Positions 18,286 through 27,676 of a stretch of 63,173 nucleotides of DNA are shown here, piece after piece. Position 1 is the stretch's first letter. Each line of letters starts with the position of its first letter. The notes under the pieces are model-generated. The model was not told the DNA's origin, ran no database searches, and saw only the letters and a program-made list of their open reading frames with translations. The DNA is from Hydrogenispora ethanolica (GTDB lineage Bacteria; Bacillota; UBA4882; UBA8346): contig NZ_SLUN01000036.1 of NCBI RefSeq assembly GCF_004340685.1, positions 1 through 63,173 on the forward strand, written 5' to 3'. A program made the translations under genes and the position numbers.

Positions 18286-18792
18286 TCAAAAAGCCTCGCA
18301 TATCATATTGGGCGTATCTCTTTTTTATCGTATTTTCAGAAGGATGTCAACTATTCTTTGAACATTTGCGCGAGTTGCTTCGTCAGTTAGTTCAAGATGA
18401 TGGAACTGATTTCATCATGGTTCCTGGCTCGCGAAACGCTAATTCGTTCGATTTATCCTCCAAAAATGAACCCCTCTATACCCTTTTTTAGCCCTTCTCC
18501 GGAAGGGCATCTTTTTTCCTCGCTTGAAAAGAATTGCTAATCTCAACGAAATAACTTCGGCCCAATGGATTGATGACGCTCTATAATGATTCTATCGTGC
18601 GATGAAGGACGGATTCCGGCAATTTGGAATTTTCTTGCTTGGTGACCGGATCCGTTCCCCTTTCATATAATGACATTATCCTAAGTTATGAAAATCCAAA
18701 CCTGTTAATGGAAAGGAAAGCGACCGCCGAGAGGGCTTGATTCACTAGTGAAACCAAGATTTCAGAGACATGTAAAGTGAGGCGAATAGTTT
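18286..18792. other. 507-nt intergenic region with an orphan plus-strand terminator
   Basis: No protein gene was seen. It holds a plus-strand terminator (18491-18520) with nothing recognisable upstream, and a TATAAT at 18666-18671 that could serve the 147-aa gene at 18793, although its -35 is poor. A small untranslated RNA ending at the terminator is possible. Confidence 0.5.
18491..18520 (+). terminator. Orphan rho-independent terminator
   Basis: GCCCTTC-TCCG-GAAGGGC is followed by ATCTTTTTTCC. It is strong on the plus strand only. The upstream 200 nt contain no recognised gene. Confidence 0.65.
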
Positions 18793-19236
18793 GTGAGTTT
18801 CGGAAATTCTAAAGTTTTTCCTTTTCCAGCTGTTCAATACATTCCCATGGGAATCTCCACCGTTTGTCAAGGTCCGATTCACAGTAATTCTCCAAAAGCG
18901 ACGACTCCGATTCTGATTACTGGGATGGACATTAAAAACGGGGCGAATGTCTTGGCCCAAGAGTACGGAGTTACTTTGCCGGAATATCTGCCCGATGGCG
19001 GATTCCCGATTTTGGCCTTGAATTTGAACATTCGCGATGCTCGCTATCGCGGCTTTACAATGACAATGACCGGCCGGTTCGCTCCCGGGAATTACCATTA
19101 TTTCACCGTCCCCCAACGCTATTTCTACAAATCAAAACTCTTTTTTGAGGTTTACGATCAGGATGCCGTTACGTTGCTGGCGCGGTACTCATTTTTTATG
19201 CCGCAATCGAATCGGCTAAATAATCACCCACGATAA
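18793..19236 (+). CDS. Hypothetical protein (147 aa)
   Basis: Not recognised. Translation probably begins at the GTG at 18793, with a weak GAGG about 11 nt upstream. An ATG at 18847 is an alternative. The sequence is rich in beta-prone and aromatic residues (for example FTMTMTGRF, NYHYFTVPQRYFYKS), has no signal peptide or membrane helix and ends on a hydrophilic tail. It stands alone, divergent from the HAD gene and convergent with the glycosyltransferase at 19285. Position next to SPOCS and glycosyltransferase genes hints at a spore-surface role, but only as association. Confidence 0.55.
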   Translation: MSFGNSKVFPFPAVQYIPMGISTVCQGPIHSNSPKATTPILITGMDIKNGANVLAQEYGVTLPEYLPDGGFPILALNLNIRDARYRGFTMTMTGRFAPGNYHYFTVPQRYFYKSKLFFEVYDQDAVTLLARYSFFMPQSNRLNNHPR

Positions 19237-19284
19237 AGATCAACTATGCTTGTTGGCCGTCCTGCCTCCTTAAATTCGCTCAAT

Positions 19285-20301
19285 TTATGATTTACTGCTG
19301 TCCAAAGCCATTCGATAGGCATCCAGTGTGGCTTGGGCTGTCTGTTCCCAGGTATAATGGCGAAGGATCCGTTCCCGTAAACGCTGGTCCGCCGGCGCAC
19401 ACCATGCATCCTGCAAGGCTTGGCAAATACTATTCAGATCGTCCGGCTCACAATAAAAGGCCATTTCCTTTAGGTATTCTCGGGTACAGCCACGGCTGGT
19501 TGAAACGATTCGGCAACCAGCCAGGCCTGCTTCTAACGAGACCAAGCCGGGCGTGTCGTACCAGCTGACTAAGGCATGCACTTTTGCGGCGGCGTATGCG
19601 GATGCCAAATCCGTTTGGGATAAGGTATCGATAAAAGTAACCTTGAGCCCGGCGGCTGCCCGACGGCATTCTTGATAATAGACCGTATCGTTTAGCGGTC
19701 CAATAAAAACCGCCGGCAATCTCAAGCTACGGATCGCCTGAACCAAGCTGAGCTGATTTTTGCGGGGAGAAATTCGACCGACGGATAGAACAAATTCCGG
19801 CGGTGGCTGAAACCTTTTACGGAAACGTTCCGCTCCGGCGTTGGCAAACAAACGGTCCGCCGAGTTTGGAACGATCAATGAGGGCGGCAGTTTTGGGAAG
19901 GACTTTTCTAACAGTTCTCCTTCCATTCTGGAATTGGGTAGAATCAGTTGTACATTGCTTAGAATTTCCACCCGCTGGGGCATGGTTTTCTGCCACCATT
20001 CACCGAATCTTGCTTCCGTTCCGGTTGCTTGTAGGAACTCAGCCGGATCCCAAAAAATTGTGGAGAGAACCATTTTTTTATGCTGGTGCCGGGCGTTCTG
20101 ATAAAATTGGTAGGTCTCTTCAACCGGCATGATGTTAAAGAGATGAACCAGATCGAAGCCGGCCAAATGATGCCGGGGATCATGGCTGATCTCTACCGAG
20201 ACTCCCAGCTTGGTCAGATATTCCTGAGTACGTTGCAACTGAACGGAATCTCCGGCTATCGAATGCCGGTAGCTGGCTCGATTCTGTAGCAAAACTTTCA
20301 T
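19285..20301 (-). CDS. Glycosyltransferase, GT4-like (338 aa)
   Basis: A GT-B fold transferase of the glycosyltransferase-1 family. The C-terminal half shows VLSVGRISPRKNQLSLVQA, the usual nucleotide-sugar region, then SWYDTPGLVSLEAGLAGCRIV with the E-x7-E type motif. The N-terminal half has the acceptor-domain beginning MKVLLQNRASYRHS. The substrate is unknown. The ATG at 20301 has GAAGGTGAG before it, so the five upstream codons are not used. The gene starts inside the 3' end of the SPOCS-like gene (122-nt overlap on the same strand), which suggests coupling or a frameshifted upstream tail. Confidence 0.88.
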   Translation of the reverse strand: MKVLLQNRASYRHSIAGDSVQLQRTQEYLTKLGVSVEISHDPRHHLAGFDLVHLFNIMPVEETYQFYQNARHQHKKMVLSTIFWDPAEFLQATGTEARFGEWWQKTMPQRVEILSNVQLILPNSRMEGELLEKSFPKLPPSLIVPNSADRLFANAGAERFRKRFQPPPEFVLSVGRISPRKNQLSLVQAIRSLRLPAVFIGPLNDTVYYQECRRAAAGLKVTFIDTLSQTDLASAYAAAKVHALVSWYDTPGLVSLEAGLAGCRIVSTSRGCTREYLKEMAFYCEPDDLNSICQALQDAWCAPADQRLRERILRHYTWEQTAQATLDAYRMALDSSKS

Positions 20302-22414
20302 GTTTCTCACCTTCACTTCGTGTAACAGGAATGGATTTCAGTTCCATCTCAATCTCCATGTGGACGCTCCGCCGCTGCCAGGGCCAGGAACCCAGCGGTG
20401 CAAAACGGAAACGGCGAATCTCCGGAGTCAAACGATTGGATTCGGTTGGTCCCGGCAATTGCTCAGGTTGGAGAAACCTCCAAAAAGAATAATCCACCGG
20501 CTCGCTCCGTAAATACCCGTCCTTATCCCAAAAGTCAATCTCCCCGCACAATTTTCCCTGAATCAAAAGCGCGTTTAAAGCTATCTGATAGCTAAAATCA
20601 GCGATATGAGTACGGCTTTCAGCGATTTCCCGCAGGTTGCCTGTTCTTAATGGAATTTCGCCGGACATTTCCAGCCGATACGTTGGTTGGAGTTTCATTC
20701 GTTCCGGTTGATGATATTCCTCGTCGCTGGCTTCTTCCTGAAGATCCTCGAATGATGTTTCCGGAGCGGCGTGACGCTCGGCCAAAGCCAGCGTTTTAAC
20801 GCGAATTTCTTCTTCCCGGTACAACTCCGCATCCAGCCTGACTAAATACTGAAAACGAAGGGTGGAAAGGTTCGCCTCGAAAAAGCTATATTCCATCCGC
20901 ACCTGAAGATCAACCTGGTCCAAACGTTGCAGTTTTTTCCATAGCAGACTTTTGTGAAATGTAAGAGCAAAAAGGTCTTCTCTGAAGCAGCCTTGCAAGT
21001 CGGTATAGGCAACGGCAACTTTCAAGGAACCTCCTACCACGAGCCAGCCGTTCCTGGGGTGGGGCTCAGCCGATAAGGTAAGCACTTTTACACGTTCCAC
21101 CGATTGCGGGATCATCCGCAGCGCCATAAATTCTTCCTCAAAAAGACTGAAAGAACTATCCTCGACGAAGATCGGCATGGCGACCCATTGGCCGTCCCGA
21201 GCGATTCGGGCGATTTCTACCAGCTTTTTTTCAAATACGTTACACTGGTATTCTCCGGTAACCCACAGACGAAGCAGGCTGCAATCGGAGTCAAAACGTG
21301 ATATTCGCAACCTCAGTTCATCCCGGATCTCGAAATGCTGATTCAGAGACTGTTGGTCGTCGCTCTCAGTGAAGATTATGAGTTCCTCAAAAGTAATAAC
21401 CCTTTTAAAGGAGATTTCTTGGCCAGAACGAACTCCTACCAACTCCAGCTCCAGGCGCGCCGAAACCAACACCCCGGCTCCCATTGGTTGACTTTCCCAG
21501 GAGTATGTCTCAAGTACAACCTCATTTAGTGGCAGTTCACATTCGAGAGTTAATTCCTTGGAGAACCTCATTTGCTTCTTTTGTCGCAGTACCGTTGTTT
21601 TGCCTTTCACCACGGGTTCATGGCGGCCGGGAGGCTTACAACAGAGCTCACGTTTTTCCAAGACAGTCCAGCGATAGGCAAGCTGCAGATTCAGCAGCCA
21701 TTCCTGCGCAGAATCAGTTGGTATCCAAAGCTGATCGACGATTTCCCCATGGAATCGGATTCGTTGACCGTTCTGAAGCTGCTGGACTTTTACCAGGAAG
21801 TTGAAGGGCTGATGGTACTCCAATTCTTGGAGAATGTTTTGGGAAGAACGATAGCTAATTGTGCCGAAAATCTCTCCTGCCGCCAAAGGCAATCGTTGTT
21901 CGTCTTGAAAGATGATCAGACCCTCCAGCTGTTTCGGCTGCTGAATTCGCTCGGGGAAAAAGATCTGCAGTTGCAACAGCGCTTCGCTTGTGCCGGAATT
22001 GATAATGGTTTCGAGCCATACCGGAGAATAACAAAGCGAATCTTCGTTGAGTCGTTCCGATTGCCTGGTGATTAGTCTAAGTCCGTGTTCCAGAACCGCC
22101 TGATTGTCACCAGGCCGACGCGGCTGAAATATGAAATAATCCTGACGCAAATCAGCGTTCAGGACTGGTAGGGGCTCCGGAAGCTCATTGCCGACCAGTA
22201 TTTCGAACTGGACCCGGTCCTCCACTTTTCTTGCTCGTCCATTATGCTCGAGATAGCGGATTCTTCGTTTGATCAATCCGGAAGCAATCAATGACCCGGT
22301 CCGATTCGCATAGTGAACCGTCTGCAGGAAACTGTCGATCCGCAGGATTTGTTTGTCGCTCAATTCCGGCCAGCAGGTGGTAATCTTGAATGAGCTGGTC
22401 AATGTGGCTGCCAT
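20180..22414 (-). CDS. Large protein with divergent SPOCS/DUF3794-like repeats (744 aa)
   Basis: A 744-aa protein without signal peptide. Segments such as GSLIASGLIKRRIRYLE (about 40-57), VVGGSLKVAVAYTDLQG (about 485) and LLIQGKLCGEIDFWDKDG (about 650) resemble the core strand pair of SPOCS domains (compare VIVQGILHKQIFFVG in the neighbouring gene), but they are much diverged. I read it as a multi-domain relative of SipL-type coat proteins. The ATG has GGAGG 7 nt upstream. A terminator separates it from the clearer SPOCS gene upstream. Its last 40 codons overlap the next gene, so the tail from about residue 704 may be spurious or frameshifted. Confidence 0.7.
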   Translation of the reverse strand: MAATLTSSFKITTCWPELSDKQILRIDSFLQTVHYANRTGSLIASGLIKRRIRYLEHNGRARKVEDRVQFEILVGNELPEPLPVLNADLRQDYFIFQPRRPGDNQAVLEHGLRLITRQSERLNEDSLCYSPVWLETIINSGTSEALLQLQIFFPERIQQPKQLEGLIIFQDEQRLPLAAGEIFGTISYRSSQNILQELEYHQPFNFLVKVQQLQNGQRIRFHGEIVDQLWIPTDSAQEWLLNLQLAYRWTVLEKRELCCKPPGRHEPVVKGKTTVLRQKKQMRFSKELTLECELPLNEVVLETYSWESQPMGAGVLVSARLELELVGVRSGQEISFKRVITFEELIIFTESDDQQSLNQHFEIRDELRLRISRFDSDCSLLRLWVTGEYQCNVFEKKLVEIARIARDGQWVAMPIFVEDSSFSLFEEEFMALRMIPQSVERVKVLTLSAEPHPRNGWLVVGGSLKVAVAYTDLQGCFREDLFALTFHKSLLWKKLQRLDQVDLQVRMEYSFFEANLSTLRFQYLVRLDAELYREEEIRVKTLALAERHAAPETSFEDLQEEASDEEYHQPERMKLQPTYRLEMSGEIPLRTGNLREIAESRTHIADFSYQIALNALLIQGKLCGEIDFWDKDGYLRSEPVDYSFWRFLQPEQLPGPTESNRLTPEIRRFRFAPLGSWPWQRRSVHMEIEMELKSIPVTRSEGEKHESFATESSQLPAFDSRRFRSVATYSGISDQAGSLGRDQP

Positions 22415-22583
22415 CCGTCAACCTCCAATTCGGTCGCCCATTACATATATATGCCGGATAACGGTTAAATCTGCCTGGATCCTCGGGGAACGGTTCGATA
22501 GCGGATTTTTGAGGATTTAGAATGAATCGAAAGTGAGAAATCAGTTTAGATACTGTACTTACGAGCTTACAAATATTTCGCCG

Positions 22584-22620
22584 TAAAAAAAGAAACAGGC
22601 TGTTCCAAGGGGAACAACCT
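22584..22620 (-). terminator. Terminator of the 416-aa SPOCS gene
   Basis: AGGTTGTTCC-CCTT-GGAACAGCCT followed by GTTTCTTTTTTT on the minus strand, 25 nt after the stop codon. Confidence 0.8.
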
Positions 22621-22644
22621 GAACGGGATGGATGGATAGACCGA

Positions 22645-23895
22645 TCAGAAATAGTAAGGCCCGACAATTTGTACCGATAGTTGTTGAGTTTCGGTCACTT
22701 TCACAAAGAACTCGATAACCACTTTCTGTCGCAGGCTGGTGCTGTTCTCCAGCTCAAAGAGGATGGTTTCGATTTGCGAGGCGACATGAACGTTCATGCC
22801 CGGTGTAGCACCGATGATATCCACGAAGGTGCTGAAGGGGATGTCTTCGGCTTGATGATGTTCCAGATTATCGATCCCAATGAAGAAGATCTGCTTATGC
22901 AATGTTCCTTGAATAATAACTTTGTCTTTAATGACTTCGGTGCTAATATCGCGGATGCATGCCACAATCTCACGGATCTTGATGGTCTCGATCGGCAGCT
23001 GGAATACATTCTCAAGCAAGATTTGACGGGTATTCTCGCCGATGACCGTCTCCAACTTCAACAGAGCGCCGGGGCCCAAGACCACCGGGATTTGGACGCT
23101 CTCCGTCACTTTGGCGAAGAACTCGATGACCACTTTTTGGAGTAAGGTCACCGGATCCCGCAATTCAAAGTGGACAAATTCGACCGTCGGGACCACTTCC
23201 ACATCCATGCCTGGAACGGCGCCCGGGACATCGACGAAAGTTGAGAAGTTTACATCCTCGGCCTGATGCAGTTCGATGTTATCCGTGCTGACATAGAAGA
23301 TCTGCTTATGGATGACTCCTTGGATGATGACTTTATCGGCGATGACATGGGTGGTCAGATCGCGGATGCTCACGGTGATATCATCGATTTTGATCGACGC
23401 GTTCGCTAGAGTGACAAAATTCTCAAACAGCTCTTGTTTGGTATTTTCGCCAATGACTTGATCGACCCGTACCAGAGGACCTTCGCCGGTGAGTACATTC
23501 AGCTGCCGGCTCTCCGTTACCTTGACAAAGAATTCAATGACCACTTTCTGGTGAATAACAGTTGGGGAAAGCAGGCTAAAGATAACGGTTTCGATAACCG
23601 GATCGATCTGTACATTCATACAGGGTTCTGCGCCGGGAACGTCGACAAAAGTACTGAACGGTATATCCTCTGCTTGGTGGTGGACGATGTTATCTTCTCC
23701 TACAAAGAAGATTTGTTTGTGTAAAATCCCTTGGATGACCACTTTATCGGCAATTACATCAGTGGTTAAATCGCAGACTTTGGCGTTGATGTTCCGAACT
23801 TTAATCGCAGGAATCTCCAAAGTTACATTTTTCTCAATCAAGATTTGTTTGGTATTTTCGCCGATAACCACTTCTGCGCGAATCAAAGGGTCCAT
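22645..23895 (-). CDS. Triple SPOCS/DUF3794-domain protein (416 aa)
   Basis: Three tandem copies, each about 135 residues, of the SPOCS domain known from spore-coat morphogenetic proteins such as SipL. Each copy has a GENTKQ entry, an IKVRNI-type strand, DKVIIQG(I/V)LHKQIFF, HQAED(I/V)PFSTFVDVPGA and a closing QKVVIEFFVKVTE. The copies are well conserved. There is no LysM and no signal peptide, so it is presumably made in the mother cell and assembled on the forespore. The ATG at 23895 is preceded by GGAGGG, so the ten upstream codons are excluded. Its own terminator follows. Confidence 0.88.
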   Translation of the reverse strand: MDPLIRAEVVIGENTKQILIEKNVTLEIPAIKVRNINAKVCDLTTDVIADKVVIQGILHKQIFFVGEDNIVHHQAEDIPFSTFVDVPGAEPCMNVQIDPVIETVIFSLLSPTVIHQKVVIEFFVKVTESRQLNVLTGEGPLVRVDQVIGENTKQELFENFVTLANASIKIDDITVSIRDLTTHVIADKVIIQGVIHKQIFYVSTDNIELHQAEDVNFSTFVDVPGAVPGMDVEVVPTVEFVHFELRDPVTLLQKVVIEFFAKVTESVQIPVVLGPGALLKLETVIGENTRQILLENVFQLPIETIKIREIVACIRDISTEVIKDKVIIQGTLHKQIFFIGIDNLEHHQAEDIPFSTFVDIIGATPGMNVHVASQIETILFELENSTSLRQKVVIEFFVKVTETQQLSVQIVGPYYF

Positions 23896-23988
23896 AAATT
23901 TCCCTCCTCGATATATTTCTATCATTTCTATCTAATCTTAATCTTCTACTGACCCAAAAAGAAAGATTGATTACCCTACTCCAACACC

Positions 23989-24192
23989 TCACTTATCGGA
24001 TTTCTGATGACCGGTTCTACGATTGGGTTGGGTTAATTGATCATAGTTGCCGGGGGAAACAAGCGAGTCTCCCTCATTGATCTCACTTTCTTGAACCATG
24101 CGCCGATTGTGGTGTTTGACCAGCCATGCCGTTAGAACAATCATGATCAGCGCGTAAACGATCAATCCCAGCAATAATGACAAACCCACCAT
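23989..24192 (-). CDS. Small single-pass membrane protein (67 aa)
   Basis: One hydrophobic helix (residues about 3-24), then a basic stretch KHHNRRM and a hydrophilic 40-residue tail, predicting a cytoplasmic C-terminus. GGAGG lies 6 nt before the ATG at 24192. Function is unknown. It is upstream of the triple-SPOCS gene on the same strand (93 nt gap) and may be co-transcribed with it. Confidence 0.65.
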   Translation of the reverse strand: MVGLSLLLGLIVYALIMIVLTAWLVKHHNRRMVQESEINEGDSLVSPGNYDQLTQPNRRTGHQKSDK

Positions 24193-24453
24193 CAAAATCC
24201 TCCAAAATGATCGCTGCCAATCTCCGGCTTTTTGCTAATATAATATATGTGCCGATAAGCCGTTGTGCGCATGGAAGAGGTTTTTATTTCAATGAAGTTC
24301 ATTTTTTTACAATGCCATCCGGCTTGAAACATTTTAACGGCCGACTTGGCCGGGAAGCCCGCCTTTCGAAAATAATTTAGAGTCCACTCATTCCCAGGGC
24401 ACCCGTAGTCTATTTTCCCGGCAACTTTCATACGTTGTACAGCGAGGTGTCCC

Positions 24454-25458
24454 ATGCTGACCTTTTTATACCCCCCGACCATTGACTGGTTCTATCTTTA
24501 TCAGCGCCCCCAACAGCTTTTTGCGGCATTCGCCCGGTTGGGATGCAAGGCCATCTTCTGTAACTATCCGCACTATATTCCGCAGGACTCCGGAGTGCAG
24601 CTCCTGGCGCCCGGGCTTTTTTTGGTCAATCGCGCCGATCCCAACTTGGTCCCCAGGGATGAGGAGCCGCTACTTTGGATCACTTATCCGCCGCACGTCC
24701 GGACTTTGGACCGCTATCCCCATCGCGCGGTGCTCTTCGATGCCGTGGATGAACCGACCGAAGAATTCAGCCATTGGCAAGCGAGCGCGGCGGAGATTGT
24801 GGACCGCAGCGTTCTGGTATTCGCCAGTTCCGGAAAGATCGTCGAATATTACGCAGGGTTCGGCCGGCCGGTTTATTTGGTGCCAAACGGCGTGGACTAC
24901 GAACATTTTTCCCAAAATAAGACCGCTGCCGTTCCGTTTGATCTGAGGCGGATTCCCCGGCCGCGGGTCTGTTATTCCGGGGCATTGGCCCAATGGGTTG
25001 ACTGGGAGATGGTGGCCGATGCTGCCCGTCAAGCTCCAAAAATTTCGTTTGTGTTTGTGGGGCCCAGTCTTGGCGCGCTGAAACTGCCGGCTGCACCGAA
25101 CCTTTATTATTTGGGAATCAAGCCCTACGCGGTTCTCCCTTCCTATTTACACCATTGTGACGTGCTGATGATTCCGTTCCGGATATCATCCATGACCCGG
25201 GCATGTAATCCGATTAAATTCTGGGAGTACCTGGCGACCGGCATACCGATTGTCAGCACCTCTCTTCCCGAGGTCGCCGCCTTTGAGGGGGTTGGGATCG
25301 CCGATGGCGCGGCAGAGTTTATCGAGGCGATTCAAGCCGCTTTGGCCACCGGGCAGGACCAGGCGGCGAAAGCGCAACGGATGAAACTGGCCCGGCAGAA
25401 TGATTGGCAACAAAGAGCCCGGACCATCATTAGCCTGATTCGCCAACACGGCTTGTAA
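24454..25458 (+). CDS. Glycosyltransferase, GT4-like (334 aa)
   Basis: A GT-B glycosyltransferase. The N-terminus DWFYLYQRPQQLFAAFA is typical of a subgroup found in exopolysaccharide loci. VPNGVDYEHF is the usual interdomain motif, and the C-terminal part has PIKFWEYLATGIPIVSTSLPEV, where KFWEYLA-G-P-V carries the donor-binding Glu. Residues 105-112 (AVDEPTEEF) are acidic. GAGGTG lies 5 nt before the ATG. First gene of the plus-strand glycan block, 28 nt before the GT-D gene. Confidence 0.88.
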   Translation: MLTFLYPPTIDWFYLYQRPQQLFAAFARLGCKAIFCNYPHYIPQDSGVQLLAPGLFLVNRADPNLVPRDEEPLLWITYPPHVRTLDRYPHRAVLFDAVDEPTEEFSHWQASAAEIVDRSVLVFASSGKIVEYYAGFGRPVYLVPNGVDYEHFSQNKTAAVPFDLRRIPRPRVCYSGALAQWVDWEMVADAARQAPKISFVFVGPSLGALKLPAAPNLYYLGIKPYAVLPSYLHHCDVLMIPFRISSMTRACNPIKFWEYLATGIPIVSTSLPEVAAFEGVGIADGAAEFIEAIQAALATGQDQAAKAQRMKLARQNDWQQRARTIISLIRQHGL

Positions 25459-25485
25459 CAAATCTGGTATCAATGAGGCAGAAGT

Positions 25486-26163
25486 GTGATGCGTATCGAT
25501 CCCAGCCATTTTCTATCCCCGGAAAGCGTCGCGAGGAATATTCGGGAGGCTTTGGAACTGAAAAGACCTTTCGCTCTGGTGCGGGTCGGCGATGGCGAAG
25601 CCTTGGCGATGGCTCAGGATACGGTGTTGCCTCTGGATGAGATCAAAAAACAGGGGTTTTTACGCTATGCCGGAATCTCGGTGCCCGATCTGAAGGCCCG
25701 CGACGAACTGTTAACCATGCTTCCCCGGGCTGATCTGGTGGGACTGCCCCAGCGTTGGGATCTCCCCTACTTCGCTCCGCTGGTCGAGCAGATCCTGGAG
25801 CGCCATAACCTGGCATTACGGAATGTCTGCGACTGCTGCATCAATTACGCGCTCCATCAAGCCGGCCTGCTGTTGCCGCTCCTAGCGGGCCGCCGCATCC
25901 TGCTCATCGGCCGCCGTTCCCGGGAACTGGCTGGGATACTTCAGCAATATTACCAGATCCGGACCGTGGGCCGGCTGATTATTGACAATTACCGGCAGGT
26001 ACCTCAGATCCTTCAACTCTGCCGGAATTATCAGTTCGATATCGCGTTTGTCGCGGCGGGAATCCCCGCGGTTACACTTTGCGTGAAGATCGCTTCCCAC
26101 CTGGGGAAGGTGGCTTTGGATCTCGGCCATCTGGCGGACCGGATCATTGAGGAGTATTTATAG
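25486..26163 (+). CDS. GT-D fold glycosyltransferase-like protein (225 aa)
   Basis: The segment FALVRVGDGEALAMAQD contains the R-x-GDGE signature of the GT-D (DUF1792-type) glycosyltransferase domain. Later, ILLIGRRSRELAGIL and FDIAFVAAGIPA form Rossmann-like strands typical of that family, which is known from serine-rich-protein glycosylation loci. The start is either the GTG at 25486 or the ATG at 25489, since a GAGG site fits both. It follows the GT4 gene closely, so the two probably share a transcript. Array B lies directly downstream. Confidence 0.75.
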   Translation: MMRIDPSHFLSPESVARNIREALELKRPFALVRVGDGEALAMAQDTVLPLDEIKKQGFLRYAGISVPDLKARDELLTMLPRADLVGLPQRWDLPYFAPLVEQILERHNLALRNVCDCCINYALHQAGLLLPLLAGRRILLIGRRSRELAGILQQYYQIRTVGRLIIDNYRQVPQILQLCRNYQFDIAFVAAGIPAVTLCVKIASHLGKVALDLGHLADRIIEEYL

Positions 26164-26224
26164 AAATTCGTTCAATCAATATTAAAATCTAATAAGACAC
26201 CTTTTTTGTTTCTCAACCTCGCTT

Positions 26225-26497
26225 TTTATTCGAAAATTATATTTCTAGGGTGGACGTTTTCGTTTTGTTACCTTGCAAAATACATTTGCATGTTCGTTTA
26301 TCCATTCGGACGGTCGCAAATTGATTTTACATGATGCCAAATTCAATTTGGATGAGTAAAAAACCAATTTGCCTGATGGCAATTTCATTTTGTCATCGGG
26401 CAAATCCGACGAGCCGGATCACAATGGGGATTTGGCAGCTTGAATTTTCATTTTCCGGGTTGAAATTTGGATTTTCTGATAATTTTTGATTCATTCG
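26225..26497. repeat. Degenerate 21-bp tandem array B (13 units, AT-rich)
   Basis: Thirteen gap-free 21-nt units fill the space before the first CgeB-like gene. Typical units start at 26309, 26330, 26372, 26414 and 26435. The consensus is approximately NCTGATNGCAAATTNATTTTG. The ATTTT at positions 15-19 is kept in most units, while the first seven bases vary more. The 14-nt core CGCAAATTGATTTT (near 26315) recurs exactly in array D. No promoter, ribosome site or open reading frame explains the region. Confidence 0.8.
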
Positions 26498-26701
26498 CAT
26501 TTTTATGATTAAACTTAACGAACCGCTAGTTTTTATGCCATTTCCATGAATCAAGTTTTTTCACCCCCTCCCTCACATCTGGCTAGAGTGCTTCCGTTGC
26601 GTCCTGCAAGAACTCCCCTGCAATCCCGCAAATGATGGATCTTGGAAACCGATTCAGGGATCCCGCTCATACAATAGTAGCAAACCTGAAAGGAGCTTCC
26701 G

Positions 26702-27676
26702 ATGATTCCTAGCAATGCCAAGCCTCAGCGCGTCTTGAACATTCTTTTGTTGGGCGAGATTCACAATTTTATCCCCGGCATGTACAGGCCGTATCTCGCT
26801 TTTTACTATAAATACTTTAAGGAGTTGGGCCATCGTGTGCTGAGCGTCTGCTCCCTGGGGGATATCCGGATCAACGGTCCATGTACGTATCAGCAGCACA
26901 TTCTGCCCTATTTGAAGGGTTTCCAGCCGGATCTGATCATCTTTGGTGAAAGCTATCCCTTTTCTCAGTATTTCCAGTATCAGAGCTTGCGGCAGTCCAT
27001 CCGGGTTCCCACTGTCTTTATCTCCATCGACACCTTGTTCCGCCACCGGGAACATGCCCGGATCGGGAACTACTTTGATTTTGTCTTTATCAGCGATCGA
27101 GACTTTCTAGGGTATTTTCGGCAGAATTGTCGCTCGAAAACTTTTTGTCTGCCTTATGCCTGCGATCCGGATGTCCACCGCAGCCAGTTTGCAAACGAAA
27201 TCACCGATCTGGCTTTTATCGGCACCGCCTGGTCCCGTCCCATCTACTATCAGGACCGGATTCAATACCTGAATGAATTTCAAAAACTGTTTCACTGCGA
27301 CTTTCATGAGACAACCACCGAAGCGGAAGCCGTCCAGATCTATTCCAAGGCCAAAATCATCTTTAACTTCGGCCCATTCAACGGCGTCAACGCCCGAATC
27401 TTCGAGGCCATGAGCTACGGGAAGCTTCTATTGACCAATCGGACCAATTCATTGAAGGGATATTTCGAAGATCTGATCCATCTGGTCTTTTATCGCGACC
27501 TGCCTGATGCCATCCGTTTAACCCGGTTTTTCCTGAATCACCCGCTCGAACGGCGCCAGATTGCCGCCCGCGGCCAAAGCCAGGTTTGGAAGAAACATAC
27601 TTTTTATCACCGGGTTGTTTACCTGCTGCTCAAGGTCTTTGGAACGACGATTTACGCCAATAACCGCGGCCGTTAA
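26702..27676 (+). CDS. CgeB-like glycosyltransferase 1 (324 aa)
   Basis: A member of the CgeB/glycosyltransferase-family-1 group (Glyco_trans_1_2 domain), named after the Bacillus spore-crust protein. N-terminal strands NILLLGEIH, PDLIIFGES and VPTVFISIDT form the first Rossmann domain. The C-terminal half has IIFNFGPFNGVNARIFEAMSYG (donor site, with Glu in IFEAMSYGKLLLTN) and a conserved HTFYHRV tail. AAAGGAG lies upstream of the ATG. It is 55 percent or more similar by eye to the next gene, so the two are tandem duplicates. The base composition is close to that of the window average. Confidence 0.85.
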   Translation: MIPSNAKPQRVLNILLLGEIHNFIPGMYRPYLAFYYKYFKELGHRVLSVCSLGDIRINGPCTYQQHILPYLKGFQPDLIIFGESYPFSQYFQYQSLRQSIRVPTVFISIDTLFRHREHARIGNYFDFVFISDRDFLGYFRQNCRSKTFCLPYACDPDVHRSQFANEITDLAFIGTAWSRPIYYQDRIQYLNEFQKLFHCDFHETTTEAEAVQIYSKAKIIFNFGPFNGVNARIFEAMSYGKLLLTNRTNSLKGYFEDLIHLVFYRDLPDAIRLTRFFLNHPLERRQIAARGQSQVWKKHTFYHRVVYLLLKVFGTTIYANNRGR

